Part shown: piece by piece, positions 25,894-34,820 of the stretch | Numbering within the stretch: position 1 is the stretch's first letter | Layout of the letters: each line of letters starts with the position of its first letter | IMG/VR virus record: IMGVR_UViG_3300037316_000092 | Span: 1-46,503 of that record | Origin: a virus | Strand: one strand, 5' to 3' | DNA length: 46,503 nucleotides | Program-made: the position numbers and the translations under genes | The notes under the pieces: generated by a model | Told to the model about the DNA's origin: nothing | Databases searched by the model: none | Seen by the model: only the letters and a program-made list of their open reading frames with translations

Positions 25894-27675
25894 TTACTCC
25901 GCCAAAAAGTTTCTACTTATTGTTCTCAATGATAGTGTACCATTAGATAATGATAATCTACATAATACCTTAAATTTCGCTATACCATTTAGTGCTGGGT
26001 TTATGTCTTTTAAATTAAGATATGTATAAATTTCGATCTGTCTGTCTAATGGATTGTGTGTATCGTCGGATTGGTTATTATTTAGCACAACACCACGAAC
26101 TGCTGACTTTCGTATTTCATTTATGATGGCAGCCTCTAATGACATATCTAGCCCACCGACATCCATATTAAGATCATATAGTCGCTTAACAAAAATTGAA
26201 GCTATATGTCTAGCTGCTTGTGGCGTAACCCTAATTCGATCTGCACCAATAGCTGATAGAACAGGAATTGAAGTATATCTTTGATCGACGCGACCTTCTT
26301 TCATTCCCGTATCTAATGGTTTTTTTCTTTCGACAGGCAAATCTCCTAAAAGGTCTGGCTCATCTTTTTTTTTTGGTTGTTCTGGTATTTTGGTAACTGG
26401 CTTTAATGGTTTAGAGAAATCAAATATTCCGGCAATTTTATAATCCTCAATTAACCCTTCTGCAACTGCAAGCAGTTTTAAACTTAAATCCGGATCGCTA
26501 TCTTCAAGTTTTTCAGAATATGCAAGTATCTCTAATGCAATAGATTTTGGATCGTCTGCGTCTGCTAGTTTTTCAATGTTAGCTATGAATTCTGCTTTAT
26601 TTCTCTTTAATTCTAACGGTATATTGTCGCGATTTCCTGGCCTAATTTTTGTATTCTCTTCATCTTGTTCTTTACTAAGCATATCTTGTAAATTACCGGG
26701 TGCATACATGCTTTGCTCTGATCCAGGAGCAACTGGGATTGGCCGACCCATTTGAGATCGCGCTGGGGTGTTTGGCATGGCTGGTCGTTGTCGTGCAGCA
26801 TTTTCTCTTTGTTTTGCCGCATCTTGTTCCATTTTCTTTGCTTTGTTTTGCTCAACTTCTGCTAATAATTTTTCGTGTTGTTCTTTTAATGGAACTATGC
26901 TTTTTGTATAGAATGTAACGAACTGATCATGATATCCTGCAAACTTTGATATAAATGTCTTTGCCGCGATCACATACTGATCAACATTTCTTTTTGCTAA
27001 TGCTGTTGCTAATCGTTTAAATATACCAAGTAAAAATTGTAAAAATTTTACTGTTCGCACTACCATTATATGTGTGCTTACTTTTAGATCTTTTAAGAAG
27101 GCAATAGAAAATTTCTTTTCCATTTGTCTCATCGCAATTCCTCGCTGTGTAGTGAGGTTGTGTGCCATGTCATCTAGTGGCGAGCTCTCTATTTGATTAA
27201 ACCACCAATCGGAAGGGCCTGCTTGTTTTTTTAGTGCGGCGGTAATAATTTTGTCATCAACTAATGAAACATCACCAGTATCTTCGTCTTTAATTTCTAT
27301 TTCTTTATTTGGATCATAACCAAATAGTTTTTCTTTTTGTTCGTCATCAAACTGATCAAGTAGAAATTTGTAATGCTTCATGTCAACACTACCAATAAAC
27401 TTCTTTAATTCGGCAGCAATCCACCGGCAGCGCTCATGAAATACTGATATGCTTGTTGCCGATTGTAAATAATCACGCCTATTTACAAGAGATTTTGACT
27501 GATTAACAATCTTCTTTATTTGATCTGCGTGTGATCTAACTCGTTCATCTGTGGAACGTAATTTATCCATCATCTTCTGAAAATCTGGATTTATACTCTC
27601 AAGTATCCTTCCAGAAACATTAGTCTTTTCATGTAGTTTATTTAGTAGTCCACGACTTTGTGAAAATTTATCCAT
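25894..27675 (-). CDS. Portal-proximal head protein, unknown
   Basis: The 593-residue protein starts with ATG behind GGGAG. Residues 1-290 are helical, with a hydrophobic stretch (HIMVVRTVKFLQFLLGIFKRL). A Pro/Gln/Arg-rich linker (about 295-345) follows, then a helical module (AEFIANIEKLADADDPKSIA and its continuation) that recurs in other proteins here, and a beta-containing C-terminal domain (residues 465-593). Being directly downstream of the portal gene suggests a head completion or internal role. The fold is not recognised. Confidence 0.62.
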   Translation of the reverse strand: MDKFSQSRGLLNKLHEKTNVSGRILESINPDFQKMMDKLRSTDERVRSHADQIKKIVNQSKSLVNRRDYLQSATSISVFHERCRWIAAELKKFIGSVDMKHYKFLLDQFDDEQKEKLFGYDPNKEIEIKDEDTGDVSLVDDKIITAALKKQAGPSDWWFNQIESSPLDDMAHNLTTQRGIAMRQMEKKFSIAFLKDLKVSTHIMVVRTVKFLQFLLGIFKRLATALAKRNVDQYVIAAKTFISKFAGYHDQFVTFYTKSIVPLKEQHEKLLAEVEQNKAKKMEQDAAKQRENAARQRPAMPNTPARSQMGRPIPVAPGSEQSMYAPGNLQDMLSKEQDEENTKIRPGNRDNIPLELKRNKAEFIANIEKLADADDPKSIALEILAYSEKLEDSDPDLSLKLLAVAEGLIEDYKIAGIFDFSKPLKPVTKIPEQPKKKDEPDLLGDLPVERKKPLDTGMKEGRVDQRYTSIPVLSAIGADRIRVTPQAARHIASIFVKRLYDLNMDVGGLDMSLEAAIINEIRKSAVRGVVLNNNQSDDTHNPLDRQIEIYTYLNLKDINPALNGIAKFKVLCRLSLSNGTLSLRTISRNFLAE

Positions 27676-27729
27676 TATAATTCTCCCAATATAATAGAAT
27701 ATGCTAGATTATGTATAGTGAGAATATCT

Positions 27730-29601
27730 CTATTTTGCTGGTGGAGCCGGTGGTAGAGATCCCGCGGGACCTGCTGGTGGAGTCCCTAATCCTGCTCCCC
27801 CAGCTGGGCTTGGGGGCGCCCCTAATCCCATATCGCCGCCCATCCCTCCTGGGGGCGCGCCTGGTAATGGTGGTAGCCCGGCCGGCCCTCCTGGCATTTG
27901 CTGTCCTGGCTGCTGCACAATAGAGCTTGGGTCTTGTCCTGGTAAAGCGTAAATTTGTGTTTCTGGTATCTCATCCTCATCTCCTAATGCCCTTAATTCA
28001 TTCAATGGCATAATTGCAAGAGATGCTAATTCCTTCGTTCTAATGGCATCAGATATATCCTCTTTCTTTATTTTGCGGCGTTCTTCTTCATATTCTAACC
28101 CAAGAGATCTATATAATGTTTGTTGAGATACCTTTTTCTGTTCTCCTGAAAGCTGAACAAGTACGTTAACAAAGTCAGCAGTATCAAAAAGACTCATATG
28201 GTTCCAGTCTATTTCTGGTATTATAAGTTTCTTTTGTCCTTCTTCAAAATCATAGAATTCATTAAGCTTTGATATGGGGGCGAAGATCTTTTTTCGCAAC
28301 CAAACAGAAAGCATATTACGAAATTGCATATATCTCTGACGCAAAACATCAAGCGAAATACCACCATTTGCATATGTAACATCCCCAGACCCGCTCATCA
28401 AAACATCTGGTACCATCAACCCCATAAATACCTCTTTAAGTATTTGAGTAATATCACCAGAAGTATCATATATTCCTTGACTATGTCCGGGATATTCTAC
28501 GGTAACAGCTTCGTGAGTTATGATTTTAAAATCTTTGTCATATTGTGCATTTTCGAAAGTTTCTCTCCAAGCTTCAAGATCTTGTGCGGTTGGTTTATAG
28601 TCTGCAGATCCTACTTTAATTAGCGTAATTGGATTGATCATGTTGTCAGCTTGTGCAAATTTTGCCTCTCTAATTTTATCGAACAACATTAACTGACGAA
28701 AACAACATACTGGTAGCCCTGTGCCTCTAACTTCATACGGGCTAATTCTTCTCGCCAAATGAGAAATATAAAAATTATCCATTGGTATATTTTCCCCACG
28801 TCTAATATGTTCTATTATTGTAGAGTTTAATTGGCTTTTTTGTTCTAAATCTGCTGGCCTATTGCTAAATACAATCCTGCGCAAATTTTCATCTGGGCGC
28901 AGCATTATTAGTGGCTCTGATGCAATTACGGATTTTTTAACAACAACATAGTCTGGATTTTGAATTACAAGTCTTGACCACTTTGCATTTCGTTCATCTA
29001 ATTCTGCATATACAAATGCTTCTCCCAATAACCAATATTCCTGTGCTACTTGAACACAAATGTTCATTAGGTCTATTTCCTCAATCATATCATTAAAAAA
29101 CTTTTCAATTTTCTTATTTGGACATTTAATACTTAGTTTAGATATCGGATATGTTGAATGTAGATTAATTGCGTTTTGTACGAATGGTTGAAGTGCATAA
29201 AATGAACGACACCAAGCATTAATTGTAGCGCGATCACGAGGAAGGTTGAGATTAGACGATAACCATAACGGGGAATAGATTTCTGGTATTTGCCTGACGG
29301 TTCCTCCTGGGCCTCTGTATCCACCAGATCCACCAACGCCATCTGTTGATAACACTTGCGCTGTTTTTTTTCTACTACTTGTAAATGAAGTGACGGCAGA
29401 TAATGGAGTTAATCCTGAGCTATTCATTCCGCCACTACCATCTCTATATAATCCTTTTTCTACTTCTTCTTCTAATCCGGCACGCCTTTCTGCCGATACA
29501 CTTTTTACCATAGAATTCGTTATTAGAGGGGGCTGTTTTTGAGATACTTTATTTTGCATCTCAATATTACGCCTTAAAAACTGATCATTTAGCTTTCCCA
29601 T
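27730..29601 (-). CDS. Portal protein
   Basis: The 623-residue protein has the usual portal size and place, directly after the large terminase. Residues 100-260 form the stem-proximal alpha/beta region (FVQNAINLHSTYPISKLS; EYWLLGEAFVYAELD). The GTGLPVCCFRQLMLFDKIRE helix and the clip-region segment LMSGSGDVTYANGG, typical of portal families, follow. The C-terminal tail from about residue 545 is Pro/Gly-rich (GAPPGGMGGDMGLGAPP) and probably disordered. It forms the ring through which DNA enters and leaves the head. It starts behind AAGGAT with the 12-base AT motif upstream. The tail is unusual and could serve as a docking peptide. Confidence 0.85.
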   Translation of the reverse strand: MGKLNDQFLRRNIEMQNKVSQKQPPLITNSMVKSVSAERRAGLEEEVEKGLYRDGSGGMNSSGLTPLSAVTSFTSSRKKTAQVLSTDGVGGSGGYRGPGGTVRQIPEIYSPLWLSSNLNLPRDRATINAWCRSFYALQPFVQNAINLHSTYPISKLSIKCPNKKIEKFFNDMIEEIDLMNICVQVAQEYWLLGEAFVYAELDERNAKWSRLVIQNPDYVVVKKSVIASEPLIMLRPDENLRRIVFSNRPADLEQKSQLNSTIIEHIRRGENIPMDNFYISHLARRISPYEVRGTGLPVCCFRQLMLFDKIREAKFAQADNMINPITLIKVGSADYKPTAQDLEAWRETFENAQYDKDFKIITHEAVTVEYPGHSQGIYDTSGDITQILKEVFMGLMVPDVLMSGSGDVTYANGGISLDVLRQRYMQFRNMLSVWLRKKIFAPISKLNEFYDFEEGQKKLIIPEIDWNHMSLFDTADFVNVLVQLSGEQKKVSQQTLYRSLGLEYEEERRKIKKEDISDAIRTKELASLAIMPLNELRALGDEDEIPETQIYALPGQDPSSIVQQPGQQMPGGPAGLPPLPGAPPGGMGGDMGLGAPPSPAGGAGLGTPPAGPAGSLPPAPPAK

Positions 29602-29616
29602 TATAATCCTTCTAGT

Positions 29617-29628
29617 TATCTATATATC
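29617..29628 (-). promoter_or_regulatory. 12-base AT motif GATATATAGATA before the portal gene
   Basis: The exact 12-mer lies 16 bases upstream of the portal ATG and is followed by the ribosome site. It is a candidate phage late promoter, also found before the 214-residue gene and the lipoprotein gene. Confidence 0.5.
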
Positions 29629-29642
29629 ACTAATTATGCCTT

Positions 29643-31499
29643 CTAACGCATTCTTGGCAAAAATGCAGAGATAACCATTGGCCTCCCACCCTGTTTATCA
29701 CTCATAAGATTGGGATTTTTGACGCGAAACCCATTAGATACATAGAACTTATATCCAATGTATGCGTTCAATAATGCAGCAAATCCATCATTTGGCTGTG
29801 TTCCTTTGACGTAGTGAGGGGTAATATCTCCAGTTCTTGATATACTAGGTTTTATTTCCATACTAGTACAATGTTGAATTAACCACGCTATTTTCTCGTA
29901 ATCACCTAATGGAAATCTAACCGATCCTTTTTTCATCTGTTCATATAGATCGGCAATCCAGAAGTCTTTTTCGAATGCTATAATCTTTGGGAATACCTGG
30001 TCATTAAATTTTATATGGTCATTTACTCTTGGTAATGATTGAGATGATAGAAATTTATCTCCATATTCTGTTTGCAGTATTTCATTGAGATCATTAGCGT
30101 ATCCAATATCACATACGGCAAGATTACAACCGTATTGTCTCATTAGCTGATCTATAATTCCTTTTTTAGATGCAATATCGTTTCTTTTGAATTTTGTTGC
30201 AAACTCAATTGACATTCTATTTGGCCCAGTCATTGCAATAACAACGGCAGTAGAATATGATTGTCCTTGTGGCCTAACCCTTTCGGAATCAACTAGTTGC
30301 TCGAGATCATTTTTTGCACCAATATCAATACCAAGAAATACAAGGAGATCTTCAGCGGATGATATAGATGCTCTGAATTTTCTTTGTGGATCACCGCAAA
30401 CATCTCTAACTTGTTCTGGAGACATAATAGTTGCCTCACCGTGATAGAATTCTCCAAGGACTTCATTTTGATATGCTCGTTCGGTATTAATTGCTGATGT
30501 CCCAGGTTTTTCAGATAGGATTTTTTCTTTGGTAAAATCTGGCATTAGAAGCTGATTTATGTGGTAGCCTATTATACTGCACTCTGATGGATCTTTTGTT
30601 GCTATCCATTTACCTCTTTCTGCTGCCTCTCTCTTGTCTTGTTCAAATCCACAATGAGTACAACGAACAGTAAACCCATATAGCCAAATACTTTCCCATT
30701 CGTCAGAACCGGGCGTATATAGTGGGAAGTGTTTTTTACATTTTTCACATCCAAGATAATAATATTGCTGTGTAGAACGATTCCACATATCATAGAACTC
30801 CGAATTGCGAGATTTTGGGGTTCCGAAATATACCTGTATTCCTGATCCAACAGCGCCATACTGAGCCTTTGATAATATCTTTGTTGAATTACCAATAGCA
30901 GAAGCCGGCATATCCTGCACTTCATCAAAAAATAAAATATCAGCAGTTCGCCCACGTAGTCTTTGTCCATCAATTCCAACTGATTCAATCCAGATATGAT
31001 TGCCGCCTATAAATTGTTTAAACTGAAGGCTGTCATTTGTTGGTGACGTTGGATCAAGAAGAGATTGCATATGTGATTTTGGCTTTTGTCCTTTCAACAG
31101 CTGTTGATTTTCTGGCATTATTGAAGACGAAATCATACTATTAAGTTTTACTTTGGCGTAAGCATATGCAAGATCCAGTTGTGGAAATGCATGAACAATT
31201 CTTATAGGTGGATTATTGTTATTGCCAAATATACCACAACCCATAAAAAACATCTCAAGGGCAGACGCTGTTGTTGTCATTCCAATCTGACGAGCTTTAC
31301 ACATCAATACAGGAAATGCATCTTTTTCTAGCGCCTTTATTCCGATATACCTAATTACATCAGATAGTGGCTTATAACCATTGCGATTTATCCTATACGG
31401 TTTTCCATCCAATGTAAGATATTTCTCTATAAAATATATGGGATCAATCGATAGTAGGCGATTTTTAATTTTTTCTAGTACTGCATCTTGCTCTACCAT
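29643..31499 (-). CDS. Terminase large subunit
   Basis: The 618-residue packaging ATPase-nuclease has Walker A near 67-76 (CKARQIGMTT), Walker B ILFFDEVQD (188-196; Asp192, Glu193) and an RNase-H-like nuclease domain. Its acidic residues include Asp392 (FLGIDIGA), Asp464 (AVCDIGY) and a C-terminal Asp in NDGFAALLNAYIGYK. Between ATPase and nuclease is a four-Cys zinc-binding insert (C251, C254, C280, C283), as seen in lambda gpA-type terminases. It powers DNA translocation through the portal and cuts the concatemer. The portal gene follows. Confidence 0.93.
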   Translation of the reverse strand: MVEQDAVLEKIKNRLLSIDPIYFIEKYLTLDGKPYRINRNGYKPLSDVIRYIGIKALEKDAFPVLMCKARQIGMTTTASALEMFFMGCGIFGNNNNPPIRIVHAFPQLDLAYAYAKVKLNSMISSSIMPENQQLLKGQKPKSHMQSLLDPTSPTNDSLQFKQFIGGNHIWIESVGIDGQRLRGRTADILFFDEVQDMPASAIGNSTKILSKAQYGAVGSGIQVYFGTPKSRNSEFYDMWNRSTQQYYYLGCEKCKKHFPLYTPGSDEWESIWLYGFTVRCTHCGFEQDKREAAERGKWIATKDPSECSIIGYHINQLLMPDFTKEKILSEKPGTSAINTERAYQNEVLGEFYHGEATIMSPEQVRDVCGDPQRKFRASISSAEDLLVFLGIDIGAKNDLEQLVDSERVRPQGQSYSTAVVIAMTGPNRMSIEFATKFKRNDIASKKGIIDQLMRQYGCNLAVCDIGYANDLNEILQTEYGDKFLSSQSLPRVNDHIKFNDQVFPKIIAFEKDFWIADLYEQMKKGSVRFPLGDYEKIAWLIQHCTSMEIKPSISRTGDITPHYVKGTQPNDGFAALLNAYIGYKFYVSNGFRVKNPNLMSDKQGGRPMVISAFLPRMR

Positions 31500-31511
31500 A
31501 TAAACTACTTT

Positions 31512-32129
31512 CTACTTTTTAACAGGCTCACATCCTCCAAATGGGTCGTTATCTGCCGATGTATTTTCATCACTACTCGACATATCCAGCTTACCCAAAT
31601 CTAAATCTTCTTCATTGGTTTTTGGATTTAACATATTAACTTCTGTAATTTTGTCATTAATATAGTGACGCACATCATCTGGCAGATCGTCTCCATCAGG
31701 CAGTTTATCTTTTATTGACTTAACCTTTAATACATCATGCACAACACTTTCAACCGAAGCTCCTGGACGATCTTCTACATAATTGTCTATAAATGTTTTT
31801 AATTGTGGTATATCATTTAACATCTTTGATTTTTGATGTTTATTAGTTGTCTGATCTTGCGCCTGTTTTTTCTGGTTTATAAGATCTGTTAAGCCAGTTC
31901 GTTTTTGCATATCAAGAACTGCCTCCTCGACGGTTGAATATTTTGATTTATTCCCAAGTATAGAATTAATTTGATCATATATAGAATAATCATCTTTCTT
32001 TGACTTAGCAGATTCTTTTTCTAGATTGGAAACAAAATCAGAGAACCAAGATGGCTCTTTGGAATTTACCTCGGAGAAAGATGTATCACGAGAAACTACT
32101 GATTGTGAGCGTGAATAATGTTTTGTCAT
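31512..32129 (-). CDS. Protein preceding the large terminase, unknown
   Basis: This 205-residue acidic, helical protein starts behind AGGATAAAC and ends 12 bases before the terminase gene. It carries a Ser/Asp-rich C-terminus (LDLGKLDMSSSDENTSADND). Its position is that of a small terminase or packaging partner, but I see no helix-turn-helix, so I do not assign that role. The HNH homing gene is inserted directly upstream. Confidence 0.6.
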   Translation of the reverse strand: MTKHYSRSQSVVSRDTSFSEVNSKEPSWFSDFVSNLEKESAKSKKDDYSIYDQINSILGNKSKYSTVEEAVLDMQKRTGLTDLINQKKQAQDQTTNKHQKSKMLNDIPQLKTFIDNYVEDRPGASVESVVHDVLKVKSIKDKLPDGDDLPDDVRHYINDKITEVNMLNPKTNEEDLDLGKLDMSSSDENTSADNDPFGGCEPVKK

Positions 32130-32135
32130 TTGTGT

Positions 32136-32984
32136 TTATCCTGTTAATGCTACACTATTATGCTTTATTAATCCCTTATATTCTTCTATACTTATTGAAG
32201 GAACATTTAGTTTGGAGATTAGATCGTGATAGCATTGACCATATGCGCCTTTACAACAGTTACAGTTTGAACATAGTATTTGGTATTTGTCATTTTGTAA
32301 TTCGCTGTCTCTTATATATCTGTAAAATTTGTTAGCGTCATTTTTGAATTTTTTCTTATCCTCAAATCCATCATTATTTTTGTGATCTATCGTTAGAAAC
32401 ATATAATTATCTTCTCCACAACATTGACACGCGCCTCCGTATTTTTCTGTTATAGCCAATCTTAATCTTAATGTTTTTGCCTTATTCCACGATCTTCTTT
32501 GATCTAATGTTGCATATTTTTTTATTGCATCTTTGCCATTATTTCTTGTAATGCTTTTACCTAAAACACATTCTTTACATAAATCGATATTACATACTTT
32601 ATGAAAATTAAATTGATTCTCTAAATTAAGTTCTTTGCCGCATTTACATTGTTTTCCATTGCCATTTAAAAACTCGTGCTGACAAAATCCATTAAATCCT
32701 GTACAACAATTACAATTATAGCATAGCAACCTAAACTTATCTTTTGGGAATCCATTTGTTTTCAACCATTGATACACGTTTTTGCCGCCGCGACTATTTG
32801 TATTATCTTTATTTAATAACTTTCTATGCTCCCCGCCCCAATTTCCAGTATGATCTATAGTTAAAAATTGCCATGTTAATTCGCCACAACATTCGCATTT
32901 TTCGCCATATTCTTCTATTATGGTTGATTTTAGATTCAAAAGATGGGTTGCGCTATATATTGAGTATTTCGCCGGATCTTTTAT
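32136..32984 (-). pseudogene. HNH homing endonuclease, 3' part, cut by IS605 element
   Basis: The frame stays open upstream of the nominal TTG at 32939 and runs without a stop to the transposon edge at 32984. It reads IKDPAKYSIYSATHLLNLKS and on into the nuclease part. Two similar HNH/zinc units follow: CECCGELTWQFLTIDH with CYNCNCC, and CQCCGEDNYMFLTIDH with CSNCNCC. The LTIDH and CxxC patterns are those of phage HNH nucleases. Joined to the fragment at 34630-34770 it gives a continuous frame of about 329 codons. In its present state it lacks the natural start. A shortened product from the TTG is possible but unproven. Confidence 0.8.
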
Positions 32985-33002
32985 GATCTCTTGCCAAGAA
33001 AA

Positions 33003-33023
33003 CCACCGCCCTTGTGGCGGTGG
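33003..33023. repeat. Left-end subterminal hairpin of IS605 element
   Basis: CCACCGCC and GGCGGTGG form a perfect eight-base stem around CTTGT. It is the likely TnpA recognition hairpin and is paralleled by the right-end hairpin, which has the same CTTGT loop. Confidence 0.85.
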
Positions 33024-33038
33024 ATGAATTGGCGACCG

Positions 33039-33443
33039 TTATTCGTGTAATTGTTGATCTTCAATATATTTCTTAACAGTATCTTCCGAAACATGCCCAA
33101 CAGCACCATAATAAGTGCTTCTTGACCATAGACCACTACCCCAGAACTTTTTTGTCTTCAACTTAGGAAAAGTGGTGAAGAGATAGACCGCACTAATAGA
33201 CTTAAGTGTTTTGGCAATCTCCACTGGTGCAGTCATATGATCTGTTCTAATGAACAAATGGACATGATCTGGCATAGTTTCCATCGTCTCTAATTTCCAG
33301 CCATATTCTTCGCAAGTTTCTGCCAGTATTTTCTTTAATTCTATCTCTACCGCATCCACTATCACCTTGTGTCGATATTTTGTGCAGAATATGATGTGAT
33401 AGGCAATTTCGTGAGTTGCATGGTTGTCGTTATATGTTTTCAC
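33039..33443 (-). CDS. tnpA: IS200/IS605 Y1 transposase TnpA
   Basis: The 134-residue HUH-family transposase begins with GTG. It carries the HUH pair His60-Val-His62 (MPDHVHLF) and the nucleophilic Tyr126 followed by Gln130 (KKYIEDQ), both in expected places; length matches the family. It excises and inserts single-stranded element DNA by recognising end hairpins. It diverges from tnpB across a 51-base promoter region. It could also mobilise the incomplete elements in this window in trans, although their hairpins differ. Confidence 0.95.
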   Translation of the reverse strand: MKTYNDNHATHEIAYHIIFCTKYRHKVIVDAVEIELKKILAETCEEYGWKLETMETMPDHVHLFIRTDHMTAPVEIAKTLKSISAVYLFTTFPKLKTKKFWGSGLWSRSTYYGAVGHVSEDTVKKYIEDQQLHE

Positions 33444-33458
33444 AATAGTCTCACTTTC

Positions 33459-33488
33459 TTGAAAAATCTTCTACTACAGTGATATATA
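33459..33488 (+). promoter_or_regulatory. Candidate tnpB promoter
   Basis: TTGAAA (33459-33464) and TATATA (33483-33488) are 18 bases apart, seven bases before the tnpB ATG at 33495. The second tnpB copy has the equivalent TTGACA/TATATA promoter. Confidence 0.5.
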
Positions 33489-33494
33489 ACAAGT

Positions 33495-34628
33495 ATGCAA
33501 CGAACCATAAGCTTAAAAATTGATTTGCCAGCAGAGTTTGCCGATTATTTGGAAACTTGTGCGACGATTTTTAATCGTTATGTTAGTTGGTGCTTTGATA
33601 ACAAGACTTATAATAAGTCGAAGGCTCATAAAGAACTGTATCAATTATTGAGAGTTGAATATCCAGAGATACCATCTGCTATTATTCAATCTATTCGTGA
33701 TACTGCTTTGGAAAGTGTTAAAGCTTTGAAATTCAAGTTTCGACCTTTCAAGAAACCAACTTCACATGTTCGTTATGATAAGAGAACAATTTCACTCAAA
33801 GGCGATAGGTTATCTATTGGCTGGTCTGGTAATCGTATCAAGCAGATAATCAAATTACCAAAGTTCTTTACGGAACGATATGGCGCTTGGAAGTTTCAAG
33901 CAGCCACTATCGGATATGATAAGTTTCGTAAATGTTTCAAGGCTAATTTGATTTTTGATGCTCCAACGCCTTTGGCGTTGGGCGATAAATCGGTTGGTGT
34001 GGATCGTGGTCTCTACAATATTGTGTCTCTATCTGATGGTTTTAGGTATGCTTCCAATCAGATTAGAAAAGTCAAAAGAGAAGTTCTCTTCTTGAAAAAG
34101 CAGCTCCAAACAAAAGGCACTCGTTCTGCTAAACGCAAACTGAAAAGTTTGAGCGGATACGAAAAGCGGTTCAGTTTGGATACTAATCACAAGATCGCAA
34201 AGCAGTTAGTTAGTATGCCGTATGATATTTTTGTTCTTGAAGACTTAAGAGGTATTCGAAAGCAAAAGTCAAAAGGTAAAGTATTGAACAAGTGGCTATC
34301 TAATTGGTCATTTTGGCAATTGGAACAATTACTTTCGTATAAGGCAGAAGCCGTTGGCAAACAAATTATCAAGGTAGATGCTCGATATACCAGTCAGAAA
34401 TGCTCTAACTGCGGAGAGATTGAAAAGAAAAATAGAAATGGATCGCATTACGCGTGCGATCGTTGTGGATACAGAGAGCATTCCGATGTGAATGCTGCTC
34501 GCAATATTCGCAATAACCTCATCTCTGCTGCTGCGAAAACGCAGAAGGTAGAGCAGGCTATGTGTCAATTAGCCGAATGTCTCGGAGAGCCAGAGACAAG
34601 CCACCAGCCTTGTGCTGGTGGTAATTGA
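33495..34628 (+). CDS. tnpB: TnpB RNA-guided nuclease (IS605 OrfB)
   Basis: The 377-residue TnpB has an N-terminal helical part and a RuvC core with Asp170 (SVGVDRG), Glu249 (FVLEDLRG) and Asp331 (HSDVNAARN). The four-Cys zinc finger (C303, C306, C321, C324) is intact. TnpB uses an RNA from the element's right end to cut DNA next to a short motif matching the insertion site, here probably TTTAT, so that excised sites are repaired from the occupied copy. The stop codon TGA lies at the last bases of the element. About two thirds of the first 74 residues match the second tnpB at the right edge of the window. Confidence 0.93.
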   Translation: MQRTISLKIDLPAEFADYLETCATIFNRYVSWCFDNKTYNKSKAHKELYQLLRVEYPEIPSAIIQSIRDTALESVKALKFKFRPFKKPTSHVRYDKRTISLKGDRLSIGWSGNRIKQIIKLPKFFTERYGAWKFQAATIGYDKFRKCFKANLIFDAPTPLALGDKSVGVDRGLYNIVSLSDGFRYASNQIRKVKREVLFLKKQLQTKGTRSAKRKLKSLSGYEKRFSLDTNHKIAKQLVSMPYDIFVLEDLRGIRKQKSKGKVLNKWLSNWSFWQLEQLLSYKAEAVGKQIIKVDARYTSQKCSNCGEIEKKNRNGSHYACDRCGYREHSDVNAARNIRNNLISAAAKTQKVEQAMCQLAECLGEPETSHQPCAGGN

Positions 34629-34650
34629 CTTCATCATGTCTTTTTTTCCT
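34480..34650 (+). ncRNA. Probable TnpB guide RNA (omega/reRNA)
   Basis: In this family the guide RNA overlaps the tnpB 3' end and right-end hairpin, and its guide reads into the flank. Here the hairpin at 34601-34621 precedes the element end (34629). The guide would be roughly the 15-20 bases from 34630, taken from the interrupted HNH gene. Limits are approximate and inferred from known systems. Confidence 0.5.
34601..34621. repeat. Right-end subterminal hairpin of IS605 element
   Basis: CCACCAGC and GCTGGTGG form a perfect stem around a CTTGT loop, mirroring the left-end hairpin in loop and stem length. Confidence 0.85.
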
Positions 34651-34770
34651 ACAATATTTACATAGTCGTGCGCCATCTGCCCAATCGGATGGATAACAAT
34701 TTTCTACTGTTAGATCAGACGAACAATCAACACATATTTTGATTAGCTTTTCTGCTTTATTTTTTGCCAT
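34630..34770 (-). pseudogene. HNH homing endonuclease, 5' part, cut by IS605 element
   Basis: This is the N-terminal 47 codons of the interrupted gene (MAKNKAEKLIKICVDCSSD through KYCRKKRHDE). CVDC and CKYC form a zinc knuckle often found at the start of phage HNH nucleases. The frame runs on a few codons into the transposon (to 34558), which is an artefact. The fragment joins the 3' part in the same phase. The ribosome site before the ATG is poor (AAGGAT too close). Confidence 0.78.
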
Positions 34771-34820
34771 ATCCTTATACCAAATTATGCAGGATATGAC
34801 GCATTGAAATCAAAATCATT

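Larger units (their letters stand above)
32985..34629 (+). mobile_element. IS605-type element with tnpA and tnpB
   Basis: The 1645 bp element has divergent tnpA (minus) and tnpB (plus). Subterminal hairpins are at 33003-33023 (18 bases inside the left end) and 34601-34621 (8 bases inside the right end). The left flank is TTTAT (32980-32984). Ends were fixed by joining flanks: with these limits the split HNH gene is restored exactly in frame. No target duplication is seen, as expected for single-strand Y1 transposition. All catalytic residues of both proteins are present, so it looks active and recent. Confidence 0.88.

Noticed and set aside
31512-32129. Small terminase subunit
   Set aside because: Position fits, but there is no helix-turn-helix or oligomerisation motif; the protein at 38894-39640 is an equally good or better candidate.
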